A stretch of DNA of 64,000 bases. Origin: Variovorax sp. PAMC 28711. Lineage in GTDB: Bacteria; Pseudomonadota; Gammaproteobacteria; Burkholderiales; Burkholderiaceae_C. The stretch is from positions 2,409,001 through 2,473,000 of the forward strand of contig NZ_CP014517.1 of assembly GCF_001577265.1 (NCBI RefSeq), given 5' to 3'. Of this stretch, positions 45,291 through 55,178 are shown piece by piece. Positions within the stretch are counted from its first letter, which is position 1, and each line of letters begins with the position of its first letter. The translations under genes and the position numbers were made by a program. The notes under the pieces were generated by a model, which was not told the DNA's origin, made no database searches, and worked only from the letters and a program-made list of their open reading frames with translations.

Positions 45291-46553
45291 TCAGGCGGTG
45301 TTGGCATTCAGGCGCCTGCTGGTCTGCAGGCTGCCACTGGCCAACGTGCGCAGCAGGGCACGGTTCACGTCCTCGGGCGCGAAGTCGCAGGTGTCGCGAA
45401 CCGCGCGCAACAGGGCCGGGTCGTCCGATTCGAAGGCCAGTGCGGCCTGCAGGCTCGGGGCGTAGGGTCCGCTGCGGTGCACGATGGCCGCCACGATGCG
45501 GTCCGACAACGGGATGCGCGCCAGGCTCGTGCGCAGCGGTTCGTCCAGCACCAGGTCGAGCTGGGCGAACAGCCCGCACAGGTACACCTCGCGGCGCAGG
45601 TCGTCCTCGATGCCGGCGTCCATCAGGTGCTCCATGAGGTGGCCGCGCAGCACCATGGTCGCGTTGACCGGGCGCAGGTCCGCGTCGTCGGTGGCCTGTG
45701 GCAACTGCTCCGCGAGCCACGCGCTGAGCGAGCGGTAGCCCAGCATCATGAAACCATGGCGCAGCGACGCGATGCCGCTGCGCAGCCCGAGGCCGGCGGA
45801 GTTGAGGTACAGCAACAGGCGGTAGGAAAGCGTCGGCTCTTCGCCCAGCATCTGTTCGACCTGGTCGAGCGAGGGTTCCTCATCGAGCGCGTTCATGATC
45901 TGCACGAGCGCGCGCCGACTCGGCGGCAGCGGCTGGCCCGCATGGCGATGCACCGCGTCCTCCACCGGCCAGCCGGCGATGGCCCAGGCGCCTTGCTGGT
46001 CGAGCGCGTGATCGGCCAGCGCACGGCTGGCCACCCCCTCGACCACCGAGTTCGGCAGCACCGGGCTGCCTTCGGCGCGCGGTGCAAGCCGCCCGAATGC
46101 GGCCGACTCGCGCGCGCGCAGGGCGGCGCGCAGTGCGTTGCCGGCATCGACCGCCGAGAGCAGCGTCATGCGCCGCTCGAAGCAGCGCGCCACGTCTTGC
46201 GGCAGGGGCTGCGTGGCGTCGCCGCGCGCCACCAGGCGCACGCCGCGCGAGCGCGCGTGGTGAACGCCGGCGCGCAGCCGGGCGTCTCCCAGCCAGTCCA
46301 GCGGGACTTCGATCAGCGGGTCGCCGGCCGAGGCGTGGTCGAGCAGACCGGCGAGCAGATCGCGCGAACGCAGCGACAGCAGCAGCTCGGGCGATTCGGC
46401 CGTGCGCAACTCCGACAAGGTGCGCAGCAGGTGCTGCCCGTCGACGCCTTCGCTGTCTTCGTGCACGAACAGCTGCACGGCCGCGAGCGTGCGCTGGCGC
46501 CCCCAGAGCGGACGGTAGCCGAGCGTGAGACTGCCAAGAACGGATTGCGCCAT
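45291..46553 (-). CDS. degenerate EAL - HDOD signalling protein 2
   Basis: A 420-residue relative of the protein encoded at 44017-45252. The N-terminal EAL-like half is even more diverged (opening L-G-S-L-T-L-G-Y-R-P-L-W-G-R) and has no catalytic motifs. The HDOD half has E-E-P-T-L-S-Y-R-L-L-L-Y-L-N-S-A and L-R-H-G-F-M-M-L-G. Its ATG lies only 5 bp after the flgL stop, which ties it to the flagellar operon. The two paralogues probably arose by duplication and may form a heteromer; this is inference. Confidence 0.85.
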   Translation of the reverse strand: MAQSVLGSLTLGYRPLWGRQRTLAAVQLFVHEDSEGVDGQHLLRTLSELRTAESPELLLSLRSRDLLAGLLDHASAGDPLIEVPLDWLGDARLRAGVHHARSRGVRLVARGDATQPLPQDVARCFERRMTLLSAVDAGNALRAALRARESAAFGRLAPRAEGSPVLPNSVVEGVASRALADHALDQQGAWAIAGWPVEDAVHRHAGQPLPPSRRALVQIMNALDEEPSLDQVEQMLGEEPTLSYRLLLYLNSAGLGLRSGIASLRHGFMMLGYRSLSAWLAEQLPQATDDADLRPVNATMVLRGHLMEHLMDAGIEDDLRREVYLCGLFAQLDLVLDEPLRTSLARIPLSDRIVAAIVHRSGPYAPSLQAALAFESDDPALLRAVRDTCDFAPEDVNRALLRTLASGSLQTSRRLNANTA

Positions 46554-46558
46554 GGCGA

Positions 46559-47758
46559 TCAGCTGATGAAGTTGAACAAGGACTGCTTCTGGATCTGGGC
46601 GTAGGAACCCAAAGCGGCCGAGTACGCGGTTTCCTGGTTCTTGAAGTCCGAGAGCCCCTTGACCATGTCGATGTCCTCCGCGCGCGAGCGGTCGGCCTCC
46701 AGCTGGATGCTGCGGTTCTCCTGCCGGCCCGAGATGTCGTCGACGCGGTTGAGCAGGTCGCCCGCGACGCCGCGCGAGGCCACCAGCCGCGCCATGCCGG
46801 CATCGACCTGAACCAGCGCCTGCGCGATGTTCTGCGCCACCGCGCCGCTGGTGGTCGCGTCGCGCACGCCCACGATCGCGCGGTCGAGCACGCCGAACAA
46901 ACTGGTGGTCGTGCTCGGGCTGATCTGCAGCGCGGCGCCGTTGGCCGGCGCGCCCTTGGCGACCAGCGAGAGGCCGTCGAACGCGATCGCCTGGCCCGCC
47001 ACGTACGGTTGCGCACTGGCCACCGCGGTGCCGGTCGTGGTGTTCATCACGTCGTAAGTGGTGACGCCCGCGGCCACGCTGAAGGTGATGCTGTAGTTGT
47101 CGCCGGTCAGCGCGGTCGGGTTGGTGACCTGGCCGGCGTCGGTGTAGACGGTGTTGGTGCCCGGTGCCTGCGCGATCACGAAAACGCCGTTGCCGGTCGG
47201 CACGTTCATCCAGGTCGCGTGGCCGTCGAGCGTGGCGGGCACCGACACGGTGCCGGTCGCGGTCTGGCCGGCGATGCCGTCGAAAGTCACGCCGCTGCCT
47301 TGGTCGACGAACGGCGCGGCCGTGCTGCCGAGGCCGCCGAAAAGGGGCTGGCCGTTGCTGTCTTTCTCGTTCGCGTAACCGAGGATCTGGTCGCGCAGCG
47401 TGGTCATCTGCTGCGCGATGCTGGCGCGGTCGGTGGCGGTCAATGCGGTGTTGCCGGCCTGCACGGCGAGCGCGCGGAAATCCTGAATGGCCTTGACCGC
47501 GTCGCCCAGCGTCGATTCGGCGGTGGCCATGGCGTTGCGCTGCACTTCGAGCGCGCGCTGGTCGGTGTCGACACGCGCCATGCGCGTGCGCGCGCGTTCG
47601 GCCTGCGCGGCGCCGGTCGGGTCGTCGCTCGGGCGCAGGATGGTCTTGCCGGCGGTGAGCTGTTCCTGCAGCTTCGAGAGCTGCGATTGCCGCGTCGTGA
47701 GTTGCCGCAGGGCGTTGTCGTAGGTGTTGGCGGAACCGAGCCGCGAGATGCTGGACAT
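46559..47758 (-). CDS. flgL: flagellar hook-filament junction protein FlgL
   Basis: Second hook-associated protein (HAP3), joining hook to filament, exported by the flagellar type III system. The 399-residue protein opens S-S-I-S-R-L-G-S-A-N-T-Y-D-N-A with a coiled-coil heptad region, as in flagellin-type N-termini. It ends with the matching helical domain (Q-E-T-A-Y-S-A-A-L-G-S-Y-A-Q-I-Q-K-Q-S-L-F-N-F). The variable middle (about residues 150-310) is Thr/Val-rich. It starts 17 bp after the flgK stop. Confidence 0.94.
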   Translation of the reverse strand: MSSISRLGSANTYDNALRQLTTRQSQLSKLQEQLTAGKTILRPSDDPTGAAQAERARTRMARVDTDQRALEVQRNAMATAESTLGDAVKAIQDFRALAVQAGNTALTATDRASIAQQMTTLRDQILGYANEKDSNGQPLFGGLGSTAAPFVDQGSGVTFDGIAGQTATGTVSVPATLDGHATWMNVPTGNGVFVIAQAPGTNTVYTDAGQVTNPTALTGDNYSITFSVAAGVTTYDVMNTTTGTAVASAQPYVAGQAIAFDGLSLVAKGAPANGAALQISPSTTTSLFGVLDRAIVGVRDATTSGAVAQNIAQALVQVDAGMARLVASRGVAGDLLNRVDDISGRQENRSIQLEADRSRAEDIDMVKGLSDFKNQETAYSAALGSYAQIQKQSLFNFIS

Positions 47759-47775
47759 GCGTCGTTCCTTCCGAT

Positions 47776-49659
47776 TCAGCGCATGCCTTGCAGCAGCGTG
47801 TCGAAGATGTTCTGGGCGATCTGGATCATCTTGGCCGAGGCCTGGTAGGCCTGCTGGTACTGCAGCAGCTTGGCGGCTTCCTCGTCGAGGTTCACGCCCG
47901 ACACGCTGGTGCGGCGGGTCTCCAGGTTGGAGGCGATCGATTCCGAAATGCCGGCCGCGTACTGCGCACTCTGCGAGCGCACGCCGACCTGCGCCATCAG
48001 CGAGGCGTAGCCGTCGGACATCGGCGCGCCGTCGAACACGGCGGCGTCGCGCAGGCCGAGCAGCGCGCCCGCGTTGCCGGCGTTGAGGTTGCTGTGCCCC
48101 GGCGTCATGGCCTGCACGGTGACGGTGTCGCCCGGCTTGGGCGTGCCCTTGAGCGTGAGTGTCCAGCCGTTGTAGCTGAGGGTCTGGCCGGCCGCGTAGG
48201 CCACGCCGGTCGGGTTGCCGGTGCCCGTGCCCGTCACATCGAAGGTGCCGGCCGCGGTGAAGGTCAGCGTGACGGGCGCCGTGAGGTTGGCGTTGGCGGC
48301 GGTCGGCGAGAGGGCCGCGACCGTCACGTTGCCGGTGTTGGTGGCGGCGGCGCGCGCCTCGACCGGGCTGGCCGCGGCCAGCGCGCGCGGCGAGGTCAGT
48401 GCGGCGCTTACCTGGCCGGCGGCTGCCGCATACGGCTTCAGCGTGAAGCTGTCGCCCGCGTTGGCCGTGCCGCTGCCGACCGCGAGCGTGAGCCCGTCGA
48501 TCTGTACCGGCAGCGGGCCGGCGAAGTTGCTGACCTGGCCGTCCGACAGCCGCGTCACCTGAAGGCTGCCGCCGGCGCCGAAGGTGAGTTGGTACGACGA
48601 CGCGGCCAGCTTGCTCGGGTCGGTCACCGAGGCGCCGATGCTCGCGTTGCCGGTGTTGGCGCCCGCGGGCAGCGCGTTCGGCAGCGCGATCGGCTGAAAG
48701 AAGTCGCCGCCGGCGTTGCCGTCGAGGTCCACGCCCAGGCGGTGCTGCGCATTGACCGTGCTCGTGATGGCGAGCGCCATGCGGCCGAGCAGGTCGCGCG
48801 CTTCGGGCAGGTCGCTGTTCTGGAAGCGCAGCAGACCGGCCACCGCGCCGCCGCCCAGCGTCTCGCCGGCGATGGTGCTGGTGAGGCTGCCGCGGGTCAG
48901 CGTCAGGTTGCGCGTGCCGCCGTCGCCGGTCGTGAGCGACGCCTGCGCGGCCGCACTGCCCAGCACCAGCGCCTGGCTGCCGATGAACACGCTCACCGAG
49001 CCGTCGTCGGCGGCCACGGTGGTGGTCTGCACCTGTCCGTTGAGCAGGCGCAGCGCTTCGTCGCGCGAATCGAGCAGGTCGTTCGGGGCCTGGCCGTTGC
49101 CTTGCGAGCGGGCGATCTGTTCGTTGAGCGCCGCGATGCGCGTGGCGAGGCTGTTGATGCTCTTGACCGCATCGCCCAGCTGCGAATTGACGCCGGCCTG
49201 CAGGTCGTCGAGCCGGCCCTGCGCGTCCCGAAAGCGCGCGGCCATTTCGTCGGCGCGGGTGAGCACCACGTTGCGCGCGGTGATGTCGCTCGGCGTACTG
49301 GCCACGTCCGACAGCGAATTCAGCATGTCCGAGACCGAGGCGCCGAGCCCGCTCGCGCCGCCGGAGAAGATGTCCTCCATCGACGCCAGCTGGTTGGCGC
49401 GCGTGCTGTCCATCGCCGACACCGACTGGGCCAGCGTGGCCTGGCGCGTGAGGAACTCGCTGTGCGCGCGCTCGATGGTCACGACCTCGACGCCCTTGCC
49501 GATGTAGCCGCTGCCGGTGAACTGGCCCGGCACCGAACCCATCACCGCGGTCTGGCGCGAATAGCCCACCGTGCTCGCGTTGGCGATGTTGTTGCCGGTG
49601 GTCTGCAAGGCGATCTGGTTCGCGAGCAGGGCGCGGGCGCCGACGTTGAGCAGGCTCAT
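47776..49659 (-). CDS. flgK: flagellar hook-associated protein 1 FlgK
   Basis: First hook-filament junction protein, 627 residues. The N-terminus has the rod/hook family helix and the L-Q-T-T-G-N-N-I-A-N-A-S-T-V-G-Y-S-R motif. The C-terminus has V-S-G-V-N-L-D-E-E-A-A-K-L-L-Q-Y-Q-Q-A-Y-Q-A-S-A, both diagnostic. The central part is a repetitive Ala/Thr/Gly-rich beta region. Its ATG overlaps the flgJ stop by four bases. Confidence 0.96.
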   Translation of the reverse strand: MSLLNVGARALLANQIALQTTGNNIANASTVGYSRQTAVMGSVPGQFTGSGYIGKGVEVVTIERAHSEFLTRQATLAQSVSAMDSTRANQLASMEDIFSGGASGLGASVSDMLNSLSDVASTPSDITARNVVLTRADEMAARFRDAQGRLDDLQAGVNSQLGDAVKSINSLATRIAALNEQIARSQGNGQAPNDLLDSRDEALRLLNGQVQTTTVAADDGSVSVFIGSQALVLGSAAAQASLTTGDGGTRNLTLTRGSLTSTIAGETLGGGAVAGLLRFQNSDLPEARDLLGRMALAITSTVNAQHRLGVDLDGNAGGDFFQPIALPNALPAGANTGNASIGASVTDPSKLAASSYQLTFGAGGSLQVTRLSDGQVSNFAGPLPVQIDGLTLAVGSGTANAGDSFTLKPYAAAAGQVSAALTSPRALAAASPVEARAAATNTGNVTVAALSPTAANANLTAPVTLTFTAAGTFDVTGTGTGNPTGVAYAAGQTLSYNGWTLTLKGTPKPGDTVTVQAMTPGHSNLNAGNAGALLGLRDAAVFDGAPMSDGYASLMAQVGVRSQSAQYAAGISESIASNLETRRTSVSGVNLDEEAAKLLQYQQAYQASAKMIQIAQNIFDTLLQGMR

Positions 49660-50513
49660 CCCTGATTCCTTTGCAGCTGCAAGCTGGTGTTGATGGCGCG
49701 GCTCAGCTTGGCCGCGTAGGCCGGATCGGTCGCATAGCCGGCGCGTTGCAGTTCGGTGGCGTAAGCCGTGACCGAGCCGGTCTGCGCACGGGCCTGCGCA
49801 TAGCGCGGGCTCTCGCCGATCAGCCGCGCATAGTCGCGGAACGAGTCCTCGAACGAGTTGTAGGCGCGGAACTTGGCCGTCACCTTCTTCGGTTCGCCGT
49901 CGATGTATTCGGTGGTGGTGATCTCGGCCACCTTGCCGGTCCAGCCGCCCGTCGCCTTGATGCCGAACAGGTTGAAGGAGTTGCTGCCGTCCGCATTGCG
50001 GATCTCGCTCTTGCCCCAGCCGGTTTCATGGCCGGCTTGGCCGATCATGAAAGCCGCCGGGATGCCAGTGGCCTGCGCCACGCGTTCGGCTGCACCGGTG
50101 TGCTGCGACACGAAGCCGCCCTGTGTCGCGCTCGGGTTCACCGCGGTCGCGCCCGCGCCCAGCGAGACGGTCGGCACCGTGCTGCGCGCGCTGCCGGTCA
50201 TCTGCTGCGTGAGCTGGCGCGTGATCGCATCGGTCAGCCCGCCCGGCATGCCGGCCAGCTGCACTGCGAACTGCTGGTCGAGCAGATCGGTGCCAAGCTT
50301 CTCGCCGTCGCTGTCCATCAGACCCGACTTCATCGTCGCCTCACGCATGCTCTTGATCAGCTCGCGCATGAAGAGCGACTCGAACTGCTTGGCTGCTTCC
50401 TTGATCGCCTTCGGATCGCTCGTGCCCGCGGCCAGCTTGAGCGAATCGAGCGAGCGCGCATCGGCGGCGAGCGCGTTGGTCGGAAGCTGCGGCGTGGAGA
50501 GCGAGATGGCCAT
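49656..50513 (-). CDS. flgJ: flagellar rod assembly protein / muramidase FlgJ
   Basis: Dual-function periplasmic protein of 285 residues: an N-terminal rod-capping domain (to about residue 105; F-E-S-L-F-M-R-E-L-I-K-S-M-R) and a C-terminal glucosaminidase domain that opens the peptidoglycan for the rod. The likely catalytic Glu163 is in G-H-E-T-G-W-G-K-S-E, followed by F-N-L-F-G-I-K-A. No signal peptide, as expected for export by the flagellar apparatus. It starts one base after the flgI stop. Confidence 0.95.
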   Translation of the reverse strand: MAISLSTPQLPTNALAADARSLDSLKLAAGTSDPKAIKEAAKQFESLFMRELIKSMREATMKSGLMDSDGEKLGTDLLDQQFAVQLAGMPGGLTDAITRQLTQQMTGSARSTVPTVSLGAGATAVNPSATQGGFVSQHTGAAERVAQATGIPAAFMIGQAGHETGWGKSEIRNADGSNSFNLFGIKATGGWTGKVAEITTTEYIDGEPKKVTAKFRAYNSFEDSFRDYARLIGESPRYAQARAQTGSVTAYATELQRAGYATDPAYAAKLSRAINTSLQLQRNQG

Positions 50514-50514
50514 G

Positions 50515-51633
50515 TCAGATCACTTCGAGTTCGGCATGCAACGCACCGGAAGCTTCGATCGCCTGCAGGATCGCCAGCAGATCCTGTGGCGTCGCGCCGA
50601 GTGCATTGAGCGCACGCACCACGTCCGACAGCAACGGCGCGTTGGGGACCTGGATCAGGATGCCCGGCTCCTGCTTGATCTGGATGCTGGCCTGTTCGGC
50701 GACCACCGTCTGGCCACGCGACAGCGGTGCCGGCTGGCTGATGACGGGTGTCGAGCTGATGGTGATCGACAGGTTGCCGTGCGCGACCGCGCAGGGGCCG
50801 AGCGTCACCGCCTGGTTCAGCACCACCGAGCCGGTGCGCGCGTTGATCACCACGCGTGCCGACGGAATGGGCTGCACGAGCGTGATCTCCTCCAACTGGG
50901 CGATGAAGCTCACGCGCGCGTTGGCATCGGTCGGTGCCTGCACCTGCACCGTGCGGCCGTCGAGCGCGCGGGCGCTGCTGCCGCCCAGCTTGCTGTTGAT
51001 CGCGGCGGCCACGCGGCGCGCCGTCTCGAAGTCGGCGGCCTTCAGGCCGAGGTTGACGCTGTCGCCTTCATTCAACGGCGTCGCCACCGCGCGTTCGACC
51101 TGCGCGCCGTTCGGCACGCGACCGGCGCTCAGGTGATTGATCTGCACCTTGCTGCCGCCGGCCGAGGCGCCCGCACCGCCGATCACCAGGTTGCCCTGCG
51201 CCAGCGCGTAGATCTCGCCGTCCGCACCGCGCAGCGGCGTGGCGATCAGCGTGCCGCCCTTGAGCGACTTGGCGTTGCCCATGGACGACACGTTGATGTC
51301 GACCATCTGCCCCGGCTGCGCGAAAGCCGGCAGCTGCGCGGTGACGATCACCGCCGCCACGTTCTTCAGCTGCAGCTGCGAGGCCTTGTTGTCCGGCAGC
51401 GTGATGCCCAGTTGTTGCAGGTAATTGGCCACGCTCTGCGTGGTGTAGGGCATCTGCGTGGTCTGGTCGCCCGTGCCGTCGAGGCCGACGACCAGGCCGT
51501 AGCCGGTCAGTTGATTGCTGCGCACGCCTTGCACGGCGGCGATTTCCTTGATGCGCACGGCGTGAGCGGGTGCGAGCAGCGCGGCACCGAGCGCGACGAC
51601 CGCGAGCAGACGATGAGAGATTGAAAGCTTCAT
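50515..51633 (-). CDS. flgI: flagellar P-ring protein FlgI
   Basis: Forms the periplasmic P ring around the rod in the peptidoglycan layer. The 372-residue protein has a cleavable Sec signal (L-A-A-L-L-A-P-A-H-A type ending), then V-R-I-K-E-I-A-A-V-Q-G-V-R-S-N-Q-L and Y-G-L-V-V-G-L-D-G-T-G-D. The C-terminus shows L-N-A-L-G-A-T-P-Q-D-L-L-A-I-L-Q-A-I-E. Starts 9 bp after flgH. Confidence 0.96.
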   Translation of the reverse strand: MKLSISHRLLAVVALGAALLAPAHAVRIKEIAAVQGVRSNQLTGYGLVVGLDGTGDQTTQMPYTTQSVANYLQQLGITLPDNKASQLQLKNVAAVIVTAQLPAFAQPGQMVDINVSSMGNAKSLKGGTLIATPLRGADGEIYALAQGNLVIGGAGASAGGSKVQINHLSAGRVPNGAQVERAVATPLNEGDSVNLGLKAADFETARRVAAAINSKLGGSSARALDGRTVQVQAPTDANARVSFIAQLEEITLVQPIPSARVVINARTGSVVLNQAVTLGPCAVAHGNLSITISSTPVISQPAPLSRGQTVVAEQASIQIKQEPGILIQVPNAPLLSDVVRALNALGATPQDLLAILQAIEASGALHAELEVI

Positions 51634-51642
51634 GGCGTGCGG

Positions 51643-52335
51643 TCAGAAAGGCAAGACGCTCATGAAAAAGCGGCCGACCCACGGCATCACCTGCGCCTCC
51701 TGCTGGGCACCGCGGCCGCGCGACTCGATGCGCACGTTCGCCACCTGCGTCGAACTGACCGTGCTGCCGGCCTGGATGGCGCGCGGATCGATCGTGCCCG
51801 AGAAGCGCAACACGTCCACGTTCTGGTTCACGCCGATCTGCTTCTCGCCGGTCACGACGAGGTGGCCGTTCGGCAGCACCTGGACGACGGTCGCGGTGAT
51901 CGATCCCTGGAAGGTGTTGGCGCTCTCGGTGCCGCCCTTGCCGGCGAAGTTGTGCTCCGACTCGGCCGCCGCGCTGGCGCGGGTGAACGAGTTCGACTTG
52001 AAGAACGGCACGGCGCTGATGCTGGTGTCGATGCCGCTCTTCTTGTCGACCGTGGACGTCGACTTCTGGCTCGCGCTCACGTTCTCCACGATGGTGATCG
52101 TGACGGTGTCGCCTTCCATGCGGGCACGCCGGTCTTCGAACAGCGGCCGGTAGCGCACCGCGTGGAACAGGCTGCCGGTGACCGGGCGCGGCGCGTTGGC
52201 GGCCGCGCTCGCGACGGGCGGTGGCGCGGCGGTCGATGGCATCTCGACCTGCGGCGTGTTGGCCAGCGTGCTGCACCCGGTGGCGACCACGCAGGCTGCT
52301 GCGGCCAGCAAGAGAGTGAAGATGCGAAGGATCAC
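51643..52335 (-). CDS. flgH: flagellar L-ring lipoprotein FlgH
   Basis: Outer-membrane ring of the flagellar basal body. The 230-residue lipoprotein has lipobox V-A-T-G-C with the lipidated Cys near residue 21. The conserved [16 protein letters not shown] and the final [12 protein letters not shown] follow. The ATG overlaps the flgG stop by four bases. Confidence 0.96.
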   Translation of the reverse strand: MILRIFTLLLAAAACVVATGCSTLANTPQVEMPSTAAPPPVASAAANAPRPVTGSLFHAVRYRPLFEDRRARMEGDTVTITIVENVSASQKSTSTVDKKSGIDTSISAVPFFKSNSFTRASAAAESEHNFAGKGGTESANTFQGSITATVVQVLPNGHLVVTGEKQIGVNQNVDVLRFSGTIDPRAIQAGSTVSSTQVANVRIESRGRGAQQEAQVMPWVGRFFMSVLPF

Positions 52336-53114
52336 AGCTGGCCCAACTTCTGCAGCATCTGGTCGCTGGTCTGGATCGCCTTGGAGTTCATCTCGTACGC
52401 GCGCTGCGTCTGGATCATCGAGACCAGCTCCTGCACCACGTTCACGTTCGAGGTTTCGAGGAAGCCCTGCATCACGGTGCCCAGGCCGTTGGTGCCGGCG
52501 GTGCCGCCGTTGGGTTGGCCGGAGGCGGCGGTTTCGGCGTACAGGTTCTCGCCCTTGGGTTCCAGGCCGGCCGGATTCACGAAGTTGGCCAGCGCCAGCG
52601 TGCCGATGGTCTGCGGTGCGGCCTGGCCCGAGAGCGTGGCCGACACGGTGCCGTCGGTGGCGATGCTCACGTTGGTGGCGCCGGTCGGCACCGTGATGCC
52701 GTTGGCCACCGGCAGGCCCGACGAGGTGACGAGCCGGCCCTGCGCATCGACCTGGAACGAACCGTCGCGCGTGTAGCCGGTGGTGCCGTCGGGCTGCGTC
52801 ACCTGGAAGAAGCCGTTGCCCTTGATGGCGAGGTCGAGCTGGTTGTTCGTCTGCTGCATGCTGCCCTGCGTGAACGAGCGGCTGGTCGCCACCGTGCGCA
52901 CGCCCAGGCCGAGTTGCAGGCCGGTCGGCAGCTGCGACTGCTCGGTGCTGTTGGCACCGACCTGGCGCAGGTTCTGGTACATCAGGTCTTCGAACACCGC
53001 GGTGGCGCGCTTGAAGCCGGTGGTCGAGACGTTGGCCAGGTTGTGCGAGATGACGTCGAGCTGCGTCTGCTGCGCTTCCATGCCGGTCTTCGAAATCCAG
53101 AGCGAGTTGATCAT
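52332..53114 (-). CDS. flgG: flagellar distal rod protein FlgG
   Basis: Distal rod subunit, 260 residues, the exact family length. The opening [29 protein letters not shown] is the rod/hook signature. The C-terminal [15 protein letters not shown] and Y-E-M-N-S-K-A-I-Q complete the coiled-coil core. It lies 34 bp after flgF. Confidence 0.97.
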   Translation of the reverse strand: MINSLWISKTGMEAQQTQLDVISHNLANVSTTGFKRATAVFEDLMYQNLRQVGANSTEQSQLPTGLQLGLGVRTVATSRSFTQGSMQQTNNQLDLAIKGNGFFQVTQPDGTTGYTRDGSFQVDAQGRLVTSSGLPVANGITVPTGATNVSIATDGTVSATLSGQAAPQTIGTLALANFVNPAGLEPKGENLYAETAASGQPNGGTAGTNGLGTVMQGFLETSNVNVVQELVSMIQTQRAYEMNSKAIQTSDQMLQKLGQL

Positions 53115-53148
53115 GGCGGTGTCCTGTCAGGGCTGAGGGGGGAGGGCG

Positions 53149-53889
53149 TCAGCCCTGCACGGAAAGCAGTTGCGAGGCCGACTTGTCGGAGGCCTCGGCG
53201 GATTGCAGCAAGCGCATCTGCGAGTCGAACTGGCGCGCGGCGGCGATCATGCCGACCATCGTTTCGACGGCGTTCACGTTCGAGCCTTCGAGCGCGCCGG
53301 TCTCCAGGCGCGCCGTGGTGTCGCTCGGCACCGGCTCCTGCGAAGCGCTGCGGAACAGGCCGTCCTCGCTGCGCTTGAGCGGGTCGTCCGGTGTCGGCGT
53401 GGCCAGCTTCAGGCGGCCCAGCGTCGACACCGGCTGGTCGCCGGTCTTGCCGGTGACGGTGCCGTCGCTGCCGATGGAAATGTCGGCACCGGGCGGCACG
53501 TCGATCGGCGCACCGCCGTCCGACATCATCATCAGGCCCGAGCTGTTGACGAGCGTGCCGGTGGGCGAGACCTGCAACGCGCCGGAGCGGCTGTACGCCT
53601 CGGTACCGTCCAGGCCCTGCACCGCGAACCAGGCGTTGCCCTGGGCCTGCACGTCGAGGCTGCGGCCGGTGCGCTGCACCGAGCCGGGCGTGCTGTCGTG
53701 GCCCGAGGTGGCTTCGAGTGCGAACACGCGGGTGCTGGCGCCGTCGCCGCGCACCGGCACCGCGCGGAAGGTCGAGAGCTCGGCGCGGAAGCCCTGCGTC
53801 GACGCGTTCGCGAGGTTGTTCGAGAGCACGGCCTGACGCTGCGCCGCCGCGTTGGCGCCGCTCATCGCGGTGTAGATCAGGTGGTCCAT
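53149..53889 (-). CDS. flgF: flagellar proximal rod protein FlgF
   Basis: Proximal rod component of 246 residues, related to FlgG. The opening L-I-Y-T-A-M-S-G-A-N-A-A-A-Q-R-Q-A-V-L-S is characteristic. The end E-G-S-N-V-N-A-V-E-T-M-V-G-M-I-A-A-A-R is as expected. It follows flgE after 31 bp. Confidence 0.95.
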   Translation of the reverse strand: MDHLIYTAMSGANAAAQRQAVLSNNLANASTQGFRAELSTFRAVPVRGDGASTRVFALEATSGHDSTPGSVQRTGRSLDVQAQGNAWFAVQGLDGTEAYSRSGALQVSPTGTLVNSSGLMMMSDGGAPIDVPPGADISIGSDGTVTGKTGDQPVSTLGRLKLATPTPDDPLKRSEDGLFRSASQEPVPSDTTARLETGALEGSNVNAVETMVGMIAAARQFDSQMRLLQSAEASDKSASQLLSVQG

Positions 53890-53920
53890 CGGGCAACGGC
53901 TCCGTTCGGGGGGTCAGCGA

Positions 53921-55135
53921 TCAGCGCAGGTTGACGAGGGTCGACATGACCTGGTCTTGCGTCTTGATGGTTTGGGCGTTGGCCTGGTAGGCGCGCTGCG
54001 TGGTCATCATGTTCACCAGCTCGGCCGTGAGGTCGACGTTCGATTCCTCCAGCGCGCCCGAGCGCAGCTGGCCGAAGGTGCCTTCGCCCGGCGCGCCGCG
54101 CACCGGCTGGCCGGAACCCGCGGTCTCGACCCAGTAGCCCGAGCCGGTCGGCGCCAGGCCCTGCGCGTTGCGAAAGTTCACCAGCGCGACCTGGCCGGCG
54201 GCCTGCGTCTGGCCATTGGAATAGGTGGCGGTCAGGATGCCGCTGTCTTCGATCTTGATGCCGGTGAGGGCGCCCGAGGTGTAGCCGTCCTGCGCCAGGT
54301 CGGCCACCGCGAAGCGCGAGTTGACCTGCGTCATCTTGCTCAGGTCGAGCGCCACGGTGAAAGTCTGGGCCGGGTTGTTCGGCGAGGCCAGCGTGAGCGG
54401 CGGGATCGGCGTGGCCGGGTCGAGCGCGCCGTTCGCCAGGAAGTTGACGGTGAAGGGCGTCGAGGCGGCCGGGTCGCTGCCGTTGACGCTGGTGCGCACC
54501 TGCCACGAGTTGTTGGCCGTCTTGGTGAAGTACATGCCGACCGGGATCTCGAGGCCTTGCGGATCGAACGCGGTGAGCGAGGTGCCATAGGTCTGCAGCG
54601 GCGTGGGCGGCACGGCGGTCGCGGCCACCGCGGCGCTCGCATCCAGCGTGATCTCGGCCGACATCTTGGTGGTCTGCTTGGCCGGGATCGGTGTGCCGGT
54701 GGGCAGCCTGAGCGGTTGCGCGTCGAAGCTCTGGCGCACGCCGGCCGAATCGGTCGGGTAGCCCATCACGGCCGAGCCGTTGTTGGTGACGATGTTGCCG
54801 TCCTTGTCGAGCTTGAAGTTGCCCGCGCGGGTGTACGAGGTGGTGCCGTCGGTGGCCTTCACCTGGAAGAAGCCCTTGCCGTTGATCGCGACGTCCAGGT
54901 CGTTGCCCGTGATGGTCAGCGTGCCCTGGGTGAACTGCTGCGCGACCGCGCCCACTTCCACGCCGAGGCCGACGTTGGTGCCGCCGATCGAGCCGGCCGA
55001 GCTGGCATAGATTTCGGCAAACTCGGCGCGCGACGACTTCATGCCGGTGGTGCCGGCATTGGCGATGTTGTGCCCGATCACGTCGAGGCTGCGGCTGGCG
55101 GCGTTGAGGCCGGAAAGTGCCTGCTGGAAACTCAT
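53921..55135 (-). CDS. flgE: flagellar hook protein FlgE
   Basis: Hook subunit, 404 residues, near the E. coli length. It has the N-terminal rod/hook helix (S-F-Q-Q-A-L-S-G-L-N-A-A-S-R and I-G-H-N-I-A-N-A-G-T-T-G), a beta-rich middle forming the hook surface, and the C-terminal E-E-S-N-V-D-L-T-A-E-L-V-N-M-M-T-T-Q-R motif. It starts 43 bp after flgD. Confidence 0.97.
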   Translation of the reverse strand: MSFQQALSGLNAASRSLDVIGHNIANAGTTGMKSSRAEFAEIYASSAGSIGGTNVGLGVEVGAVAQQFTQGTLTITGNDLDVAINGKGFFQVKATDGTTSYTRAGNFKLDKDGNIVTNNGSAVMGYPTDSAGVRQSFDAQPLRLPTGTPIPAKQTTKMSAEITLDASAAVAATAVPPTPLQTYGTSLTAFDPQGLEIPVGMYFTKTANNSWQVRTSVNGSDPAASTPFTVNFLANGALDPATPIPPLTLASPNNPAQTFTVALDLSKMTQVNSRFAVADLAQDGYTSGALTGIKIEDSGILTATYSNGQTQAAGQVALVNFRNAQGLAPTGSGYWVETAGSGQPVRGAPGEGTFGQLRSGALEESNVDLTAELVNMMTTQRAYQANAQTIKTQDQVMSTLVNLR

Positions 55136-55178
55136 GGAAGTGCTCCTTGGAAGATGGGCGGGGGGCGAATCGGGGGGG

